A stretch of 64,000 nucleotides of DNA from Bacteroidota bacterium (GTDB lineage: Bacteria; Bacteroidota; Bacteroidia; Chitinophagales; Chitinophagaceae): contig JAFDXL010000002.1 of assembly GCA_018267955.1 (NCBI GenBank), forward strand, positions 332,941-396,940. The letters are read 5' to 3'. The notes beneath the pieces are model-generated. The model had not been told where the DNA came from. It saw only the letters and a program-made list of their open reading frames with translations, and made no database searches. A program made the translations under genes and the position numbers. Each line of letters opens with the position of its first letter. The stretch's first letter is position 1. Shown here piece by piece: positions 1 through 7,282 of the stretch.

Positions 1-1067
1 GGGATGTATGCAGATACGTCACCGGCTTGTGTTTCAATGATCGGCAATGCTGTCAGTGATCCACCACCTTTTACCAGGTGTTTGATGCTTTCCGGCAGGT
101 CGTTCATTGTTTTAGCGATCTCATCGTTATTGATCACTTTAGCAGCACGTTCCAGCAAGCGGCTGTGCAGATAGAATACGTCACCAGGGTAAGCTTCGCG
201 GCCCGGCGGACGACGCAGTAGCAGGGATACCTCGCGGTAAGCCACCGCTTGTTTTGACAGGTCATCATAAACTACCAGTGCAGGACGTCCGGTATCACGG
301 AAGAACTCACCTATCGCAGCACCTGCAAACGGAGCGTAGAACTGCAGTGGTGCAGGGTCAGCAGCCGGAGCGGCAACGATCGTAGTATATGCCATAGCAC
401 CATTTTCTTCCAGTGTTTTCATAACACCGGCGATGGTAGATGCTTTCTGGCCAATCGCTACATATATACAGTAAACAGGCTTACCTGCTTCGTAAAATTC
501 TTTTTGGTTGATGATGGTATCGAGACAGATCGCTGTTTTACCAGTCTGACGGTCACCGATAACCAGCTCACGCTGTCCACGGCCGATAGGGATCATCGCA
601 TCTATCGATTTGATACCTGTTTGCAGTGGTTCTTTTACCGGCTCACGGAAGATAACACCCGGCGCTTTACGCTCGATAGGCATTTCATACAGTTCACCAG
701 TGATCGGGCCTTTACCATCGATAGCTTCGCCCAGTGTGTTTACTACGCGACCTACCATGCCTTCACCTACTTTGATAGAGGCGATACGGCCGGTACGGCG
801 TACTTGCGCACCTTCTTTAATATCGCCGCCGTCACCCATCAATACCACACCTACGTTGTCTTCTTCCAGGTTCAGCGCTATCGCCCTAACCCCGTTTTCA
901 AACTCAACCAGTTCACCCTGGCGCACACCGTTAAGGCCGTAAACGCGGGCGATACCGTCACCCACCTGCAACACAGTACCTACTTCGTCCAGGTTTGCAG
1001 AAGCGTTGAAGTTTGTTAGCTGCTGGCGAAGTATCGCCGATATTTCATCCGGTTTAATATCAACCAT
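1..1067 (-). CDS. atpA: ATP synthase F1 subunit alpha (3' end missing)
   Basis: The alpha subunit forms the alpha3-beta3 hexamer of F1 and binds nucleotide at the non-catalytic sites. About 355 N-terminal residues are visible, beginning [17 protein letters not shown] at the ATG at 1067; the gene continues past base 1. The Walker A motif GDRQTGKT lies at about residues 171-178, followed by the conserved segments AIGQKAST and VYDDLSKQA. It is the last visible gene of the minus-strand run atpB-E-F-H-A, 52 nt after atpH, the usual Bacteroidota order. Identification is certain; only the C-terminal third is absent. Confidence 0.97.
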   Translation of the reverse strand, partial: MVDIKPDEISAILRQQLTNFNASANLDEVGTVLQVGDGIARVYGLNGVRQGELVEFENGVRAIALNLEEDNVGVVLMGDGGDIKEGAQVRRTGRIASIKVGEGMVGRVVNTLGEAIDGKGPITGELYEMPIERKAPGVIFREPVKEPLQTGIKSIDAMIPIGRGQRELVIGDRQTGKTAICLDTIINQKEFYEAGKPVYCIYVAIGQKASTIAGVMKTLEENGAMAYTTIVAAPAADPAPLQFYAPFAGAAIGEFFRDTGRPALVVYDDLSKQAVAYREVSLLLRRPPGREAYPGDVFYLHSRLLERAAKVINNDEIAKTMNDLPESIKHLVKGGGSLTALPIIETQAGDVSAYI

Positions 1068-1119
1068 GATCTGTTTATTTTATAATTTCAAAAACTGTTT
1101 TGTTTCTATTGTGCCTGTC

Positions 1120-1686
1120 TTAGTTAAAGATAGAGCTTACATAAATATTTTGCTGGAACTGAGTTTTAATATCGTTCAGGTCCCTGCGTACGCTGGCATC
1201 TATCAGCTTATCGTCCATTTGCAGGATAAAACCACCGATGATATCAGCATCCACGCGTTCTACAACTTCTATAGAGGAAGCGTTCAGTGAACCGGTGATC
1301 TTTTTGATGATCGCATCCTTCACCTCTGCAGATACCGCAGTAGCGGTAGTAAGCGTAACGGTTTTGATGTTTTTCATCTCTTTGTACTGAGACATGAAAG
1401 CATCAGCGATCTCAGGCAGGTTCTCTTCACGGCCTTTATTTACCAGCAGCTTCACAAAAGCCTGCACCAGCGGATGCAGTTTGTTACCAAAAATAGCATC
1501 AATAATGCTCTGCTTCTTATCTGGTTTTATTACCGGGCTGCGCAGCAGGTTGGTGAATTCGCGGCTGCTATTGCAAACCTCGTTCATCATTTTTATATCC
1601 TGCAATGCTACATCTACTGCATTTTGCTCTACAGCAATATCCAGGAGCGATTTAGCATATCTTGAAGCGAGACGTGGATTTGGCAT
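1120..1686 (-). CDS. atpH: ATP synthase F1 subunit delta (OSCP)
   Basis: The delta subunit sits on top of F1 and joins it to the peripheral stalk formed by subunit b. The 188-residue product has the family length and the N-terminal pattern NPRLASRYAKSLLDIA, with the C-terminal segment DADIIGGFILQMDDKLIDASV that marks the OSCP/delta family. It lies between atpF (60 nt upstream) and atpA in the minus-strand operon. No oddity seen. Confidence 0.95.
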   Translation of the reverse strand: MPNPRLASRYAKSLLDIAVEQNAVDVALQDIKMMNEVCNSSREFTNLLRSPVIKPDKKQSIIDAIFGNKLHPLVQAFVKLLVNKGREENLPEIADAFMSQYKEMKNIKTVTLTTATAVSAEVKDAIIKKITGSLNASSIEVVERVDADIIGGFILQMDDKLIDASVRRDLNDIKTQFQQNIYVSSIFN

Positions 1687-1746
1687 ATTATTAATTCAAA
1701 AGTCAAAAGTCAAAAGCCAAAGCTGTCAACTTTATAAACAATATTG

Positions 1747-2241
1747 TTAGTTCATTTTGATTTCTTCAGCCAGCAATTTAGCATAGCTGTTCTGGCTTTC
1801 TGCTGTAGCCAGTTGCTGACGCAGTACTTTTTCTGCTACGGCAACTGCCAGCTGGCCCATTTCATTCTTCACTTCGGTAAGGGCAGCCATTTTTTGTTGC
1901 TGTATCTGCTGCTGTGCTTCAGCAATCATTTTATCAGCAACAACTTTAGTTTCTTCCTTAGCCTTGTTGATGATGCTATCCCTGGTTTCTTTAGCTTCCT
2001 TCAGCATAGCAGCACGTTCTGCACGGGCTTCTGCCATGATCTTCTCATTTTCTGCCTGCATCTGGCTCATTTCTTTCTTCAGGCGGTCTGCAGAAGCGAT
2101 AGCATCAGCGATACCTGTTTCACGTTCAGTCAATGATTTCAATATTGGCTTCCATGCAAATGCGCGCAGGATGAAGAACACCAAAAGAAATGCTATCGAC
2201 GTCCAAACGAACAACCCAAGATCCGGAGTAAGTAAATCCAT
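1747..2241 (-). CDS. atpF: ATP synthase F0 subunit b
   Basis: Subunit b is the peripheral-stalk dimer that ties F0 to F1. The 164-residue protein starts MDLLTPDLGLFVWTSIAFLL, giving a single N-terminal membrane helix of about residues 8-27. A long charged helical region rich in Ala, Glu and Lys follows, as expected of the dimeric coiled coil. It is separated from atpE by 108 nt that contain a perfect 12-bp stem-loop (see 2302-2340), and it precedes atpH. Confidence 0.95.
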   Translation of the reverse strand: MDLLTPDLGLFVWTSIAFLLVFFILRAFAWKPILKSLTERETGIADAIASADRLKKEMSQMQAENEKIMAEARAERAAMLKEAKETRDSIINKAKEETKVVADKMIAEAQQQIQQQKMAALTEVKNEMGQLAVAVAEKVLRQQLATAESQNSYAKLLAEEIKMN

Positions 2242-2301
2242 TTTTATTTATGATTTAGTATTTGTGTTTCAGTTATTTCTATTCTTTTCTAATCAAATAA
2301 G

Positions 2302-2340
2302 ATAATTGCATCCTCTGCCCTGTGCGTTGGATGCAATTAT
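2302..2340 (-). promoter_or_regulatory. Stem-loop between atpE and atpF
   Basis: ATAATTGCATCC (2302-2313) and GGATGCAATTAT (2329-2340) are perfect inverted repeats of 12 bp around a 15-nt loop. In the direction of transcription the hairpin follows the atpE stop codon by 9 nt. It is followed by a mixed AT stretch, not a clean U tract, so it looks more like an RNA-stability element or partial terminator than a full stop. Such a site would fit the need for many more copies of subunit c than of b; that role is inferred. Confidence 0.55.
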
Positions 2341-2349
2341 TTCTTTTCC

Positions 2350-2595
<246 letters not shown>

Positions 2596-2618
2596 TTATG
2601 GATTTTTGATTAAAAAAA

Positions 2619-3818
2619 CTAAGCTATGATCTCATTTGCTGATACATGATATCCCTGGCCGGTAGTATCATTCACGGCTTCACCATGATGGTGGTGGCCG
2701 TGATCATGATGCGGCTCTTCGATAGCCTGGCCGATGAATACAGCGGTAAGGTTAGCGAAGATGAAAGCCTGGATTGCTGCTACCAGCAACTCAAGCAGGA
2801 ACATGAATATCGCGAAAGCTACAGAGACGATGGAGAAACCCCAACCCGCTACCGGGCTCATGTTACCGAAGATGAAGATCATAAAGATCACACTCAGGAT
2901 AACGATGTGGCCTGCCAGCATGTTGGCAAAAAGACGTATTGTAAGGGCTACCGGTTTGATGAACAACGAAATGATCTCGATAGGAACCAGCAGCAGCTTG
3001 ATACCAAATGGAACACCCGGAGGATTCAGCAAGTGGCCCCAGAAATGTTTGTTTGCGCTTACTACCATTACAATAAAAGAAACGATAGAGAGGCACAGGG
3101 TAACTGCAATATTACCTGTAAAGTTGAAACCGAATGGCAACAGCCCCAGCAGGTTATTGATCCATATAAAGAAGAATACGGTAAGCAGCATAGGCATATA
3201 ACGCATGTAGCGGTTACCCAGGTTTGGTTTTGCTACTTCGTCACGGATGAAAGTGATAACAGGCTCCAGTGCGTTCTGAAAACCGGTAGGCGCAGTCATT
3301 ACAGCATTTTTCTTGTACTTCTTACCTACGCTAGTCATTAATAATAATAGTATCGCTACTGCCAGCAGCATACACAGCACATTCTTAGTTATAGAAAAAT
3401 CGTAAACTTTAGATCCGTCGTCTGCGATCACTTTTTCTTTGATGCCGCGCTCGATATGGTAACCATTATAACTTTCTGTAATGCCATAAGTCTTACCATC
3501 TCTTTTCTCTTCCTCAAAATGGCCAAAATTAGCAGAGCTGAATACAGAAAGGCCTTTTTCGGGGCTATATAATATAACAGGCAGGGGCACAGTTACGTGC
3601 TTTTCGCCCATAGAGAAGATGTGCCAGCTGTGAGCATCGCCAACGTGGCTGAATACTTCACTGGAAACATCCAGTTTCTTTTTTTCACCATTGCCCTCTA
3701 CAGCCTCGCTATTGGGGGCATTTTCATGATTTTCCTCTTGTTGAGCAAAGGAACAAAGAGGCGCTACTGCAAGCACAAAAACCAATACTAGTAAGGAAAG
3801 TAACCGTCTGGAACCCAT
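2619..3818 (-). CDS. atpB: ATP synthase F0 subunit a, long Bacteroidota form
   Basis: Subunit a forms the proton half-channels beside the c ring. The protein has 399 residues, far longer than the roughly 270 of E. coli. It begins with a signal peptide (LVFVLAVAPLCSFAQ) and about 120 mostly polar residues before the first core membrane helix. The functional arginine lies in LTIRLFANMLAGH. The C-terminus carries a His-rich tail, EEPHHDHGHHHHGE. The N-terminal extension is typical of Bacteroidota; the His-rich tail may bind metal or be incidental. It is the first gene of the operon, with a -7 element just upstream. Confidence 0.95.
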   Translation of the reverse strand: MGSRRLLSLLVLVFVLAVAPLCSFAQQEENHENAPNSEAVEGNGEKKKLDVSSEVFSHVGDAHSWHIFSMGEKHVTVPLPVILYSPEKGLSVFSSANFGHFEEEKRDGKTYGITESYNGYHIERGIKEKVIADDGSKVYDFSITKNVLCMLLAVAILLLLMTSVGKKYKKNAVMTAPTGFQNALEPVITFIRDEVAKPNLGNRYMRYMPMLLTVFFFIWINNLLGLLPFGFNFTGNIAVTLCLSIVSFIVMVVSANKHFWGHLLNPPGVPFGIKLLLVPIEIISLFIKPVALTIRLFANMLAGHIVILSVIFMIFIFGNMSPVAGWGFSIVSVAFAIFMFLLELLVAAIQAFIFANLTAVFIGQAIEEPHHDHGHHHHGEAVNDTTGQGYHVSANEIIA

Positions 3819-3840
3819 TATATAGCTCTGAAAATTTGCG

Positions 3841-3848
3841 CAAAGATA
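3841..3848 (-). promoter_or_regulatory. Candidate -7 promoter element of the atp operon
   Basis: Read on the minus strand the bases are TATCTTTG, an exact match to the Bacteroidota -7 consensus TAnnTTTG, ending 22 nt before the atpB ATG. A TTTG at 3862-3865 is only 13 nt upstream, shorter than the usual 17-23 nt spacing, so the -33 element is uncertain. Confidence 0.6.
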
Positions 3849-3920
3849 CGGGTTTAAAATTCAAAAAAAAGGATGATGAAAAAATTGGTAACTATATCTA
3901 TAATGGGAATTATATTTTAT

Positions 3921-3975
3921 CAATAAGTTATGCATGTAATAATAAATAACTTATTGCAGTTTTTTTTAAAAAAAA
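3921..3975. repeat. Inverted repeat followed by T8A8, between atpB and fic
   Basis: CAATAAGTTAT (3921-3931) and ATAACTTATTG (3946-3956) form a perfect 11-bp inverted repeat with a 14-nt loop. Three bases later comes a run of eight T and eight A (3960-3975). On the plus strand this resembles an intrinsic terminator, yet no plus-strand gene precedes it. It sits at the boundary between the atp operon and the AT-rich island and may terminate fic transcripts or mark an old junction. Confidence 0.45.
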
Positions 3976-4007
3976 TACGTTTACTTGCTAATTATTTTAA
4001 ATATGCC

Positions 4008-5177
4008 CTAAAGTGTCTTACGGCCTTTGTGCAATGGCATCTTTCCGTTCAATAATGAAATATTAGGAGAATATCTATTCCCATCCTTTTTTAAGAGCGT
4101 TATTTTTACTAATTCCTCAATGTCACGAATAAGTGTACGTTCAGAAATTCCAGAATATGTATATGCTAAGTCAATTTGAAGTTTTGGAATCTCCGAAATT
4201 GTTGCAGAAGCATTTAATGGAAATTTTAATGCCAATTCTTTTCTTCTATTAAATACCTCTTTTTGCATCTGAGGTAATTTTGAAAAGGTATCGTAAATGT
4301 GAGTTTTCCAAGTGTTTTCTAACTGGCTAAGTTGAATGGTCTCGAGTATTTGTTCGAGACCGTCTCGGAAACCTAGCAATGCATACTCTATAAATTCCGT
4401 AAGACTCCTAGTATCACCTGCTTTTTCTAATTGACGGTAATACTCACTTCTAGTCATATTATAGTGATTGGAAAGAATCTGCAAAACGATATTAGGGAAA
4501 CCTCCTCTCAATAAAATATAAAACTCGACTAGTCGGCCCGTCCTTCCATTTCCATCACCAAAAGGGTGAATCCATTCAATGTAAACATGAGTAATAATCG
4601 CTTGGATCAATATATCTTTAAATTCCTGTTTACCTGATTCATAATTAAATTCAGTTCGCAACCAAGAACATAATTGATCGACAAGTGAAATAACATCTCT
4701 ATGATCAGGACACCTATATCGACCTACAGTGACGTCATTCTCCCTAAACTTACCTGGAATAGCCGCAAAATGCTCCCCTAATTCTTTCCCAACAAGCTTA
4801 TGAAATCGTAGTAATAACTCTGGACAAATTAAAGAATCTAGGCCGTCATAAATCGTTTCTCGTAAAAGTTCGCTAAAAGCTTCTAGTATATTATTAACTT
4901 CAATTTCTTGATATTTTTTACTTGGGGGCAATTTTTCGCCAATGTTTACTTTTTCAATTTCTTCGATTGTTAAAGTGTTTCCTTCAATTGCTGTTGTAGC
5001 TTGGGCTCCTTTTATAAGGGATACCTGCATCAATTTCATATAATGCTGCGGCTCTATTGGAGTTCCCTTGATTGCTTTTACGTAAGCTTCACATTGGCCC
5101 AGTAACCTATTCCCATAATCTGACAATTTCCATTGCCGTGAAAATTGTATATGTGGATATTCGCGATTTAATTTCAT
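4008..5177 (-). CDS. Fic family protein (class II-type, probable AMPylase)
   Basis: Fic proteins transfer AMP, or sometimes another group, from a nucleotide to hydroxyl side chains of target proteins. The 389-residue product has an N-terminal Fic_N region with TTAIEG at residues 61-66, matching the class II inhibitory motif [S/T]xxxE[G/N]. The complete active-site motif HPFGDGNGRTGR is at 204-215, and a C-terminal winged-helix-like region contains YSGISERTLIRDIEEL. The ATG at 5177 is preferred over one at 5237: the candidate -7 element at 5238-5245 leaves 5237 upstream of any transcript, and the extra residues would only translate DNA repeats. It is divergent from the transposase. The target is unknown. 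Confidence 0.88.
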   Translation of the reverse strand: MKLNREYPHIQFSRQWKLSDYGNRLLGQCEAYVKAIKGTPIEPQHYMKLMQVSLIKGAQATTAIEGNTLTIEEIEKVNIGEKLPPSKKYQEIEVNNILEAFSELLRETIYDGLDSLICPELLLRFHKLVGKELGEHFAAIPGKFRENDVTVGRYRCPDHRDVISLVDQLCSWLRTEFNYESGKQEFKDILIQAIITHVYIEWIHPFGDGNGRTGRLVEFYILLRGGFPNIVLQILSNHYNMTRSEYYRQLEKAGDTRSLTEFIEYALLGFRDGLEQILETIQLSQLENTWKTHIYDTFSKLPQMQKEVFNRRKELALKFPLNASATISEIPKLQIDLAYTYSGISERTLIRDIEELVKITLLKKDGNRYSPNISLLNGKMPLHKGRKTL

Positions 5178-5187
5178 ATTTTTTATT

Positions 5188-5228
5188 TGACAAAATAAAT
5201 GACAACTTTGCTGACAACTTTGTTGACA
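5188..5228. repeat. Four TGACA copies at exact 12-bp spacing, upstream of fic
   Basis: TGACA begins at 5188, 5200, 5212 and 5224, an exact period of 12 bp. The middle two units are almost identical (TGACAACTTTGC and TGACAACTTTGT). The array lies between the proposed fic -7 element and its ATG, so it would be in the 5' leader. It looks like an iteron-type protein-binding array or a leader RNA signal. Confidence 0.6.
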
Positions 5229-5237
5229 TATTCTCAT

Positions 5238-5259
5238 CAAAAGTATAAATTTTTATACT
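5238..5259 (-). promoter_or_regulatory. fic -7 element overlapping a perfect palindrome
   Basis: On the minus strand 5245-5238 reads TACTTTTG, matching TAnnTTTG. Overlapping it, AGTATAAA (5242-5249) and TTTATACT (5252-5259) are perfect arms around TT, an 18-bp palindrome. A repressor bound here would cover the promoter. No clear -33 TTTG was found. Confidence 0.5.
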
Positions 5260-5302
5260 GTACTTCATTAAAATCCTGCTTCTGTAAAAGAAATTTAACA
5301 TC

Positions 5303-6256
5303 ATGCACTTTCGAAATCTGCTTGAACTTCAGGACTATTTTAACAACGAACTAATATGTGCTGAGTATTTAGAACGAATAAGATGGGGAAATAAGCCATT
5401 ATGTCCTCGCTGCGGTTCAGAACACCACTATAGAACCAAAACAAGATTTAAAGATCCCCAACTGGCAGATTACAAAGATTTCTACTGCAAAGCCTGCATG
5501 AAAAAATATACGGTACTTACCGGTACCGTATATGAAAGTTCCAAAATAAGTCTCCGCTTATGGTTTGCTGCCTTATATCTTCTTTCTGCCCACAAGAAGG
5601 GTATTAGCTCCATGCAATTATCACGCGACTTGGGCGTTACCCAAAAGACAGCCTGGTTTATGCTTCACCGGTTACGCAAGATGCTTGAAGAAAAAAATCC
5701 TGAGATATTAGAGAACATTGTCTCCCTTGATGAGACGTTCATTGGAGGAAAAAGCAAGAATAAGCACAAGAACAAACGGCTGAAATACCGCAAGCTGGAT
5801 CGCGAAACACGAACATACAAAGACAAAACTCCAGTCATGGGTTTTATGCAGTATGGAGGTAAGGTCCGATGCCATGTTCTAAAGGATGTAAAAATGCAAA
5901 CTCTCCAGCACTATATTTTTCAGAACGTAAGATTTGAAAGCACACTATACACCGATGATTTTAGCGGATATGGCAAAGACTTGGAAATATGGTATAAGCG
6001 AGAGATCGTTTATCATAGCCAAGGTCAATACGTGAATGGATATGCAACCACCAATAACATAGAAGGCTTTTGGAGTCATTTAAAGCGGCAGATATACGGC
6101 ATCCATCATAACGTAAGTCCTAAACATCTACAAAGATATTGCGATGAAGCTGCATTTAAGTATAATACAAGAGGCTTAAGTGACCCGGAAAGATTTGATG
6201 AAGTACTAAAAAACTGTAACGATTTAAAAGTTACTTACCGTCAACTAACGGCATAG
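5303..6256 (+). CDS. IS1595-family (ISXO2-like) transposase
   Basis: This is a DDE-type transposase. The 317 residues begin with the zinc ribbon typical of the family (CPRCG near residue 34, then CKAC near residue 63). Catalytic-core motifs are SLDETFIGGKSKNKH, TLYTDDFSGYGKD and NNIEGFWSHLKRQIYGIHH. The length is normal and the frame intact. No terminal inverted repeats could be matched by eye on either side. Its stop codon lies 26 nt inside the convergent PIN gene, so if it is an IS its right end must lie within or at that gene's 3' end. It may be a solo or end-decayed copy. Confidence 0.9.
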   Translation: MHFRNLLELQDYFNNELICAEYLERIRWGNKPLCPRCGSEHHYRTKTRFKDPQLADYKDFYCKACMKKYTVLTGTVYESSKISLRLWFAALYLLSAHKKGISSMQLSRDLGVTQKTAWFMLHRLRKMLEEKNPEILENIVSLDETFIGGKSKNKHKNKRLKYRKLDRETRTYKDKTPVMGFMQYGGKVRCHVLKDVKMQTLQHYIFQNVRFESTLYTDDFSGYGKDLEIWYKREIVYHSQGQYVNGYATTNNIEGFWSHLKRQIYGIHHNVSPKHLQRYCDEAAFKYNTRGLSDPERFDEVLKNCNDLKVTYRQLTA

Positions 6257-6860
6257 TGATCGGGATCTTTATTTTGATACTATTTTTTGCCTTTTCAAGT
6301 AATTGTCCATTTAAAGTTAATATCTCAATATCCTCAACAAAAAAGTCTTGATCATCCGTTACAATGGCGTAATTATGCTCTTTAGACAATAAACAATAAT
6401 AATTATCATTGAAGTCTAATCCTTTAGCTGGTACTGCAAAAAGTGAATCTATTGTAATTTTGCTTCCAAGTTCGTCATTTACTAAGGTGCAGTATTCCTG
6501 ATACGACCTTATGTCGTCACAAAGTAATGCATAATCTATTTTATATTGTTGTGATGTTCGGTAGACAGTCTTGTAATAATTCTTTCCAGGATCTTGTTGA
6601 TGTTTTTCTTTTCTATAAAATCGAGGATAGGTTACGTCTCTTAAATATCTATTTATGATCTCTGAAAATAGAAGAGCGGTTACTATAATCTTAGGACAAT
6701 TTTGATTCGACTTAAAGTCTTCAAAAAATTGAAGATAGCTTAGTTGTCTTTGAGATAATTCATTGGGGGGTTTTAAGAATAATAGCCAAAGATTAGCATC
6801 AAAAAAATAACCCTTCTTTTGAAGGGTTACATTTCTAATATTTCTTATATTATAAGCCAT
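6231..6860 (-). CDS. PIN-domain-like protein, predicted RNase of a three-gene cassette
   Basis: The 209-residue protein shows the spaced acidic residues of PIN nucleases: D21 in YFFDANLWL, E67 in LLFSEIINRYLR, D149/D152 in GLDFNDNYY, and D169/D170/D172 in IVTDDQDFF. PIN domains are metal-dependent RNases, common as VapC-type toxins. The gene starts 6 nt after the STAS-like gene, so the two are almost surely co-translated. No VapB-like antitoxin is next to it; the partners are a STAS-like protein and a GHKL ATPase. The last eight codons overlap the transposase 3' end, so the C-terminus may have been changed by insertion. Target and activity are unproven. Confidence 0.7.
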   Translation of the reverse strand: MAYNIRNIRNVTLQKKGYFFDANLWLLFLKPPNELSQRQLSYLQFFEDFKSNQNCPKIIVTALLFSEIINRYLRDVTYPRFYRKEKHQQDPGKNYYKTVYRTSQQYKIDYALLCDDIRSYQEYCTLVNDELGSKITIDSLFAVPAKGLDFNDNYYCLLSKEHNYAIVTDDQDFFVEDIEILTLNGQLLEKAKNSIKIKIPITMPLVDGK

Positions 6861-6866
6861 TGAAAA

Positions 6867-7193
6867 TTAAATAGTAGCATTTTTCAACAATCCATCATAA
6901 TCTTTTTGATGAATTGCGTTGTCCCTAACTTCTCTGATCTTTTCCTCAAGTAAATGCACCGTACCATAGTCGAATCCAATCAACGAATCGACAATAGCTG
7001 GATCATTTAATAGATACAATTTACCGATTGAAGCATTGAGAAACTGTGTTGCACACTTTTCTAATCCTTCGAATGATAGCTCAATGTGATTTCTTTGATT
7101 GAAAGATTTATTGATTAAATTAAAAATCGCTAAACCTTCACTATGAAACGCGGCTACCTTACTCTTTAAAACTTGTGATATAACCAATTTCAT
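6867..7193 (-). CDS. Small STAS-like protein (DUF4325 type)
   Basis: The 108-residue protein has the central segment ELSFEGLEKCATQFLNASIGKLY, which resembles the STAS-like DUF4325 family, relatives of anti-anti-sigma factors such as SpoIIAA. Such proteins usually switch partners under the control of a GHKL ATPase or kinase. That is the type of protein encoded 89 nt upstream, while a PIN protein follows after 6 nt. It has no signal peptide or membrane segment. I infer that it links the ATPase to the PIN protein; whether it is phosphorylated cannot be told from sequence. Confidence 0.65.
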   Translation of the reverse strand: MKLVISQVLKSKVAAFHSEGLAIFNLINKSFNQRNHIELSFEGLEKCATQFLNASIGKLYLLNDPAIVDSLIGFDYGTVHLLEEKIREVRDNAIHQKDYDGLLKNATI

Positions 7194-7236
7194 AATAACA
7201 ATTTGAACGTTTAAGGAATAATTTTATTTTATTTAC

Positions 7237-7276
7237 TTAGACATTCTATGCACAAAATTATGCACTTTTTGTCTAA
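7237..7276 (-). promoter_or_regulatory. Inverted repeat enclosing a -7 element upstream of the STAS-like/PIN pair
   Basis: TTAGACA (7237-7243) and TGTCTAA (7270-7276) are perfect inverted arms. Between them TATGCAC occurs twice, and the minus strand reads TAATTTTG (7260-7253), a match to TAnnTTTG, 59 nt before the STAS-like ATG. This looks like a separate, repressible promoter for the last two genes of the cassette. Confidence 0.45.
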
Positions 7277-7282
7277 AATGCG

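Noticed and set aside
504-1019. A 171-codon open frame on the plus strand opposite atpA
   Set aside because: It is antisense to an undoubted ATP synthase gene and has no recognisable protein pattern; it is a shadow frame.
2646-3341. A 231-codon open frame on the plus strand opposite atpB
   Set aside because: It lies wholly inside atpB in antisense, with a low-complexity, unnatural residue content.
5178-5240. An N-terminally longer Fic start at 5237 with Cys/Gln-rich residues
   Set aside because: The extra residues are a translation of the TGACA repeats, and the start would lie upstream of the predicted transcript start.
6231-6860. Treating the PIN gene as a plain VapC toxin with a VapB antitoxin
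   Set aside because: No AbrB-, RHH- or Phd-type antitoxin is adjacent; its close partner is a STAS-like protein.
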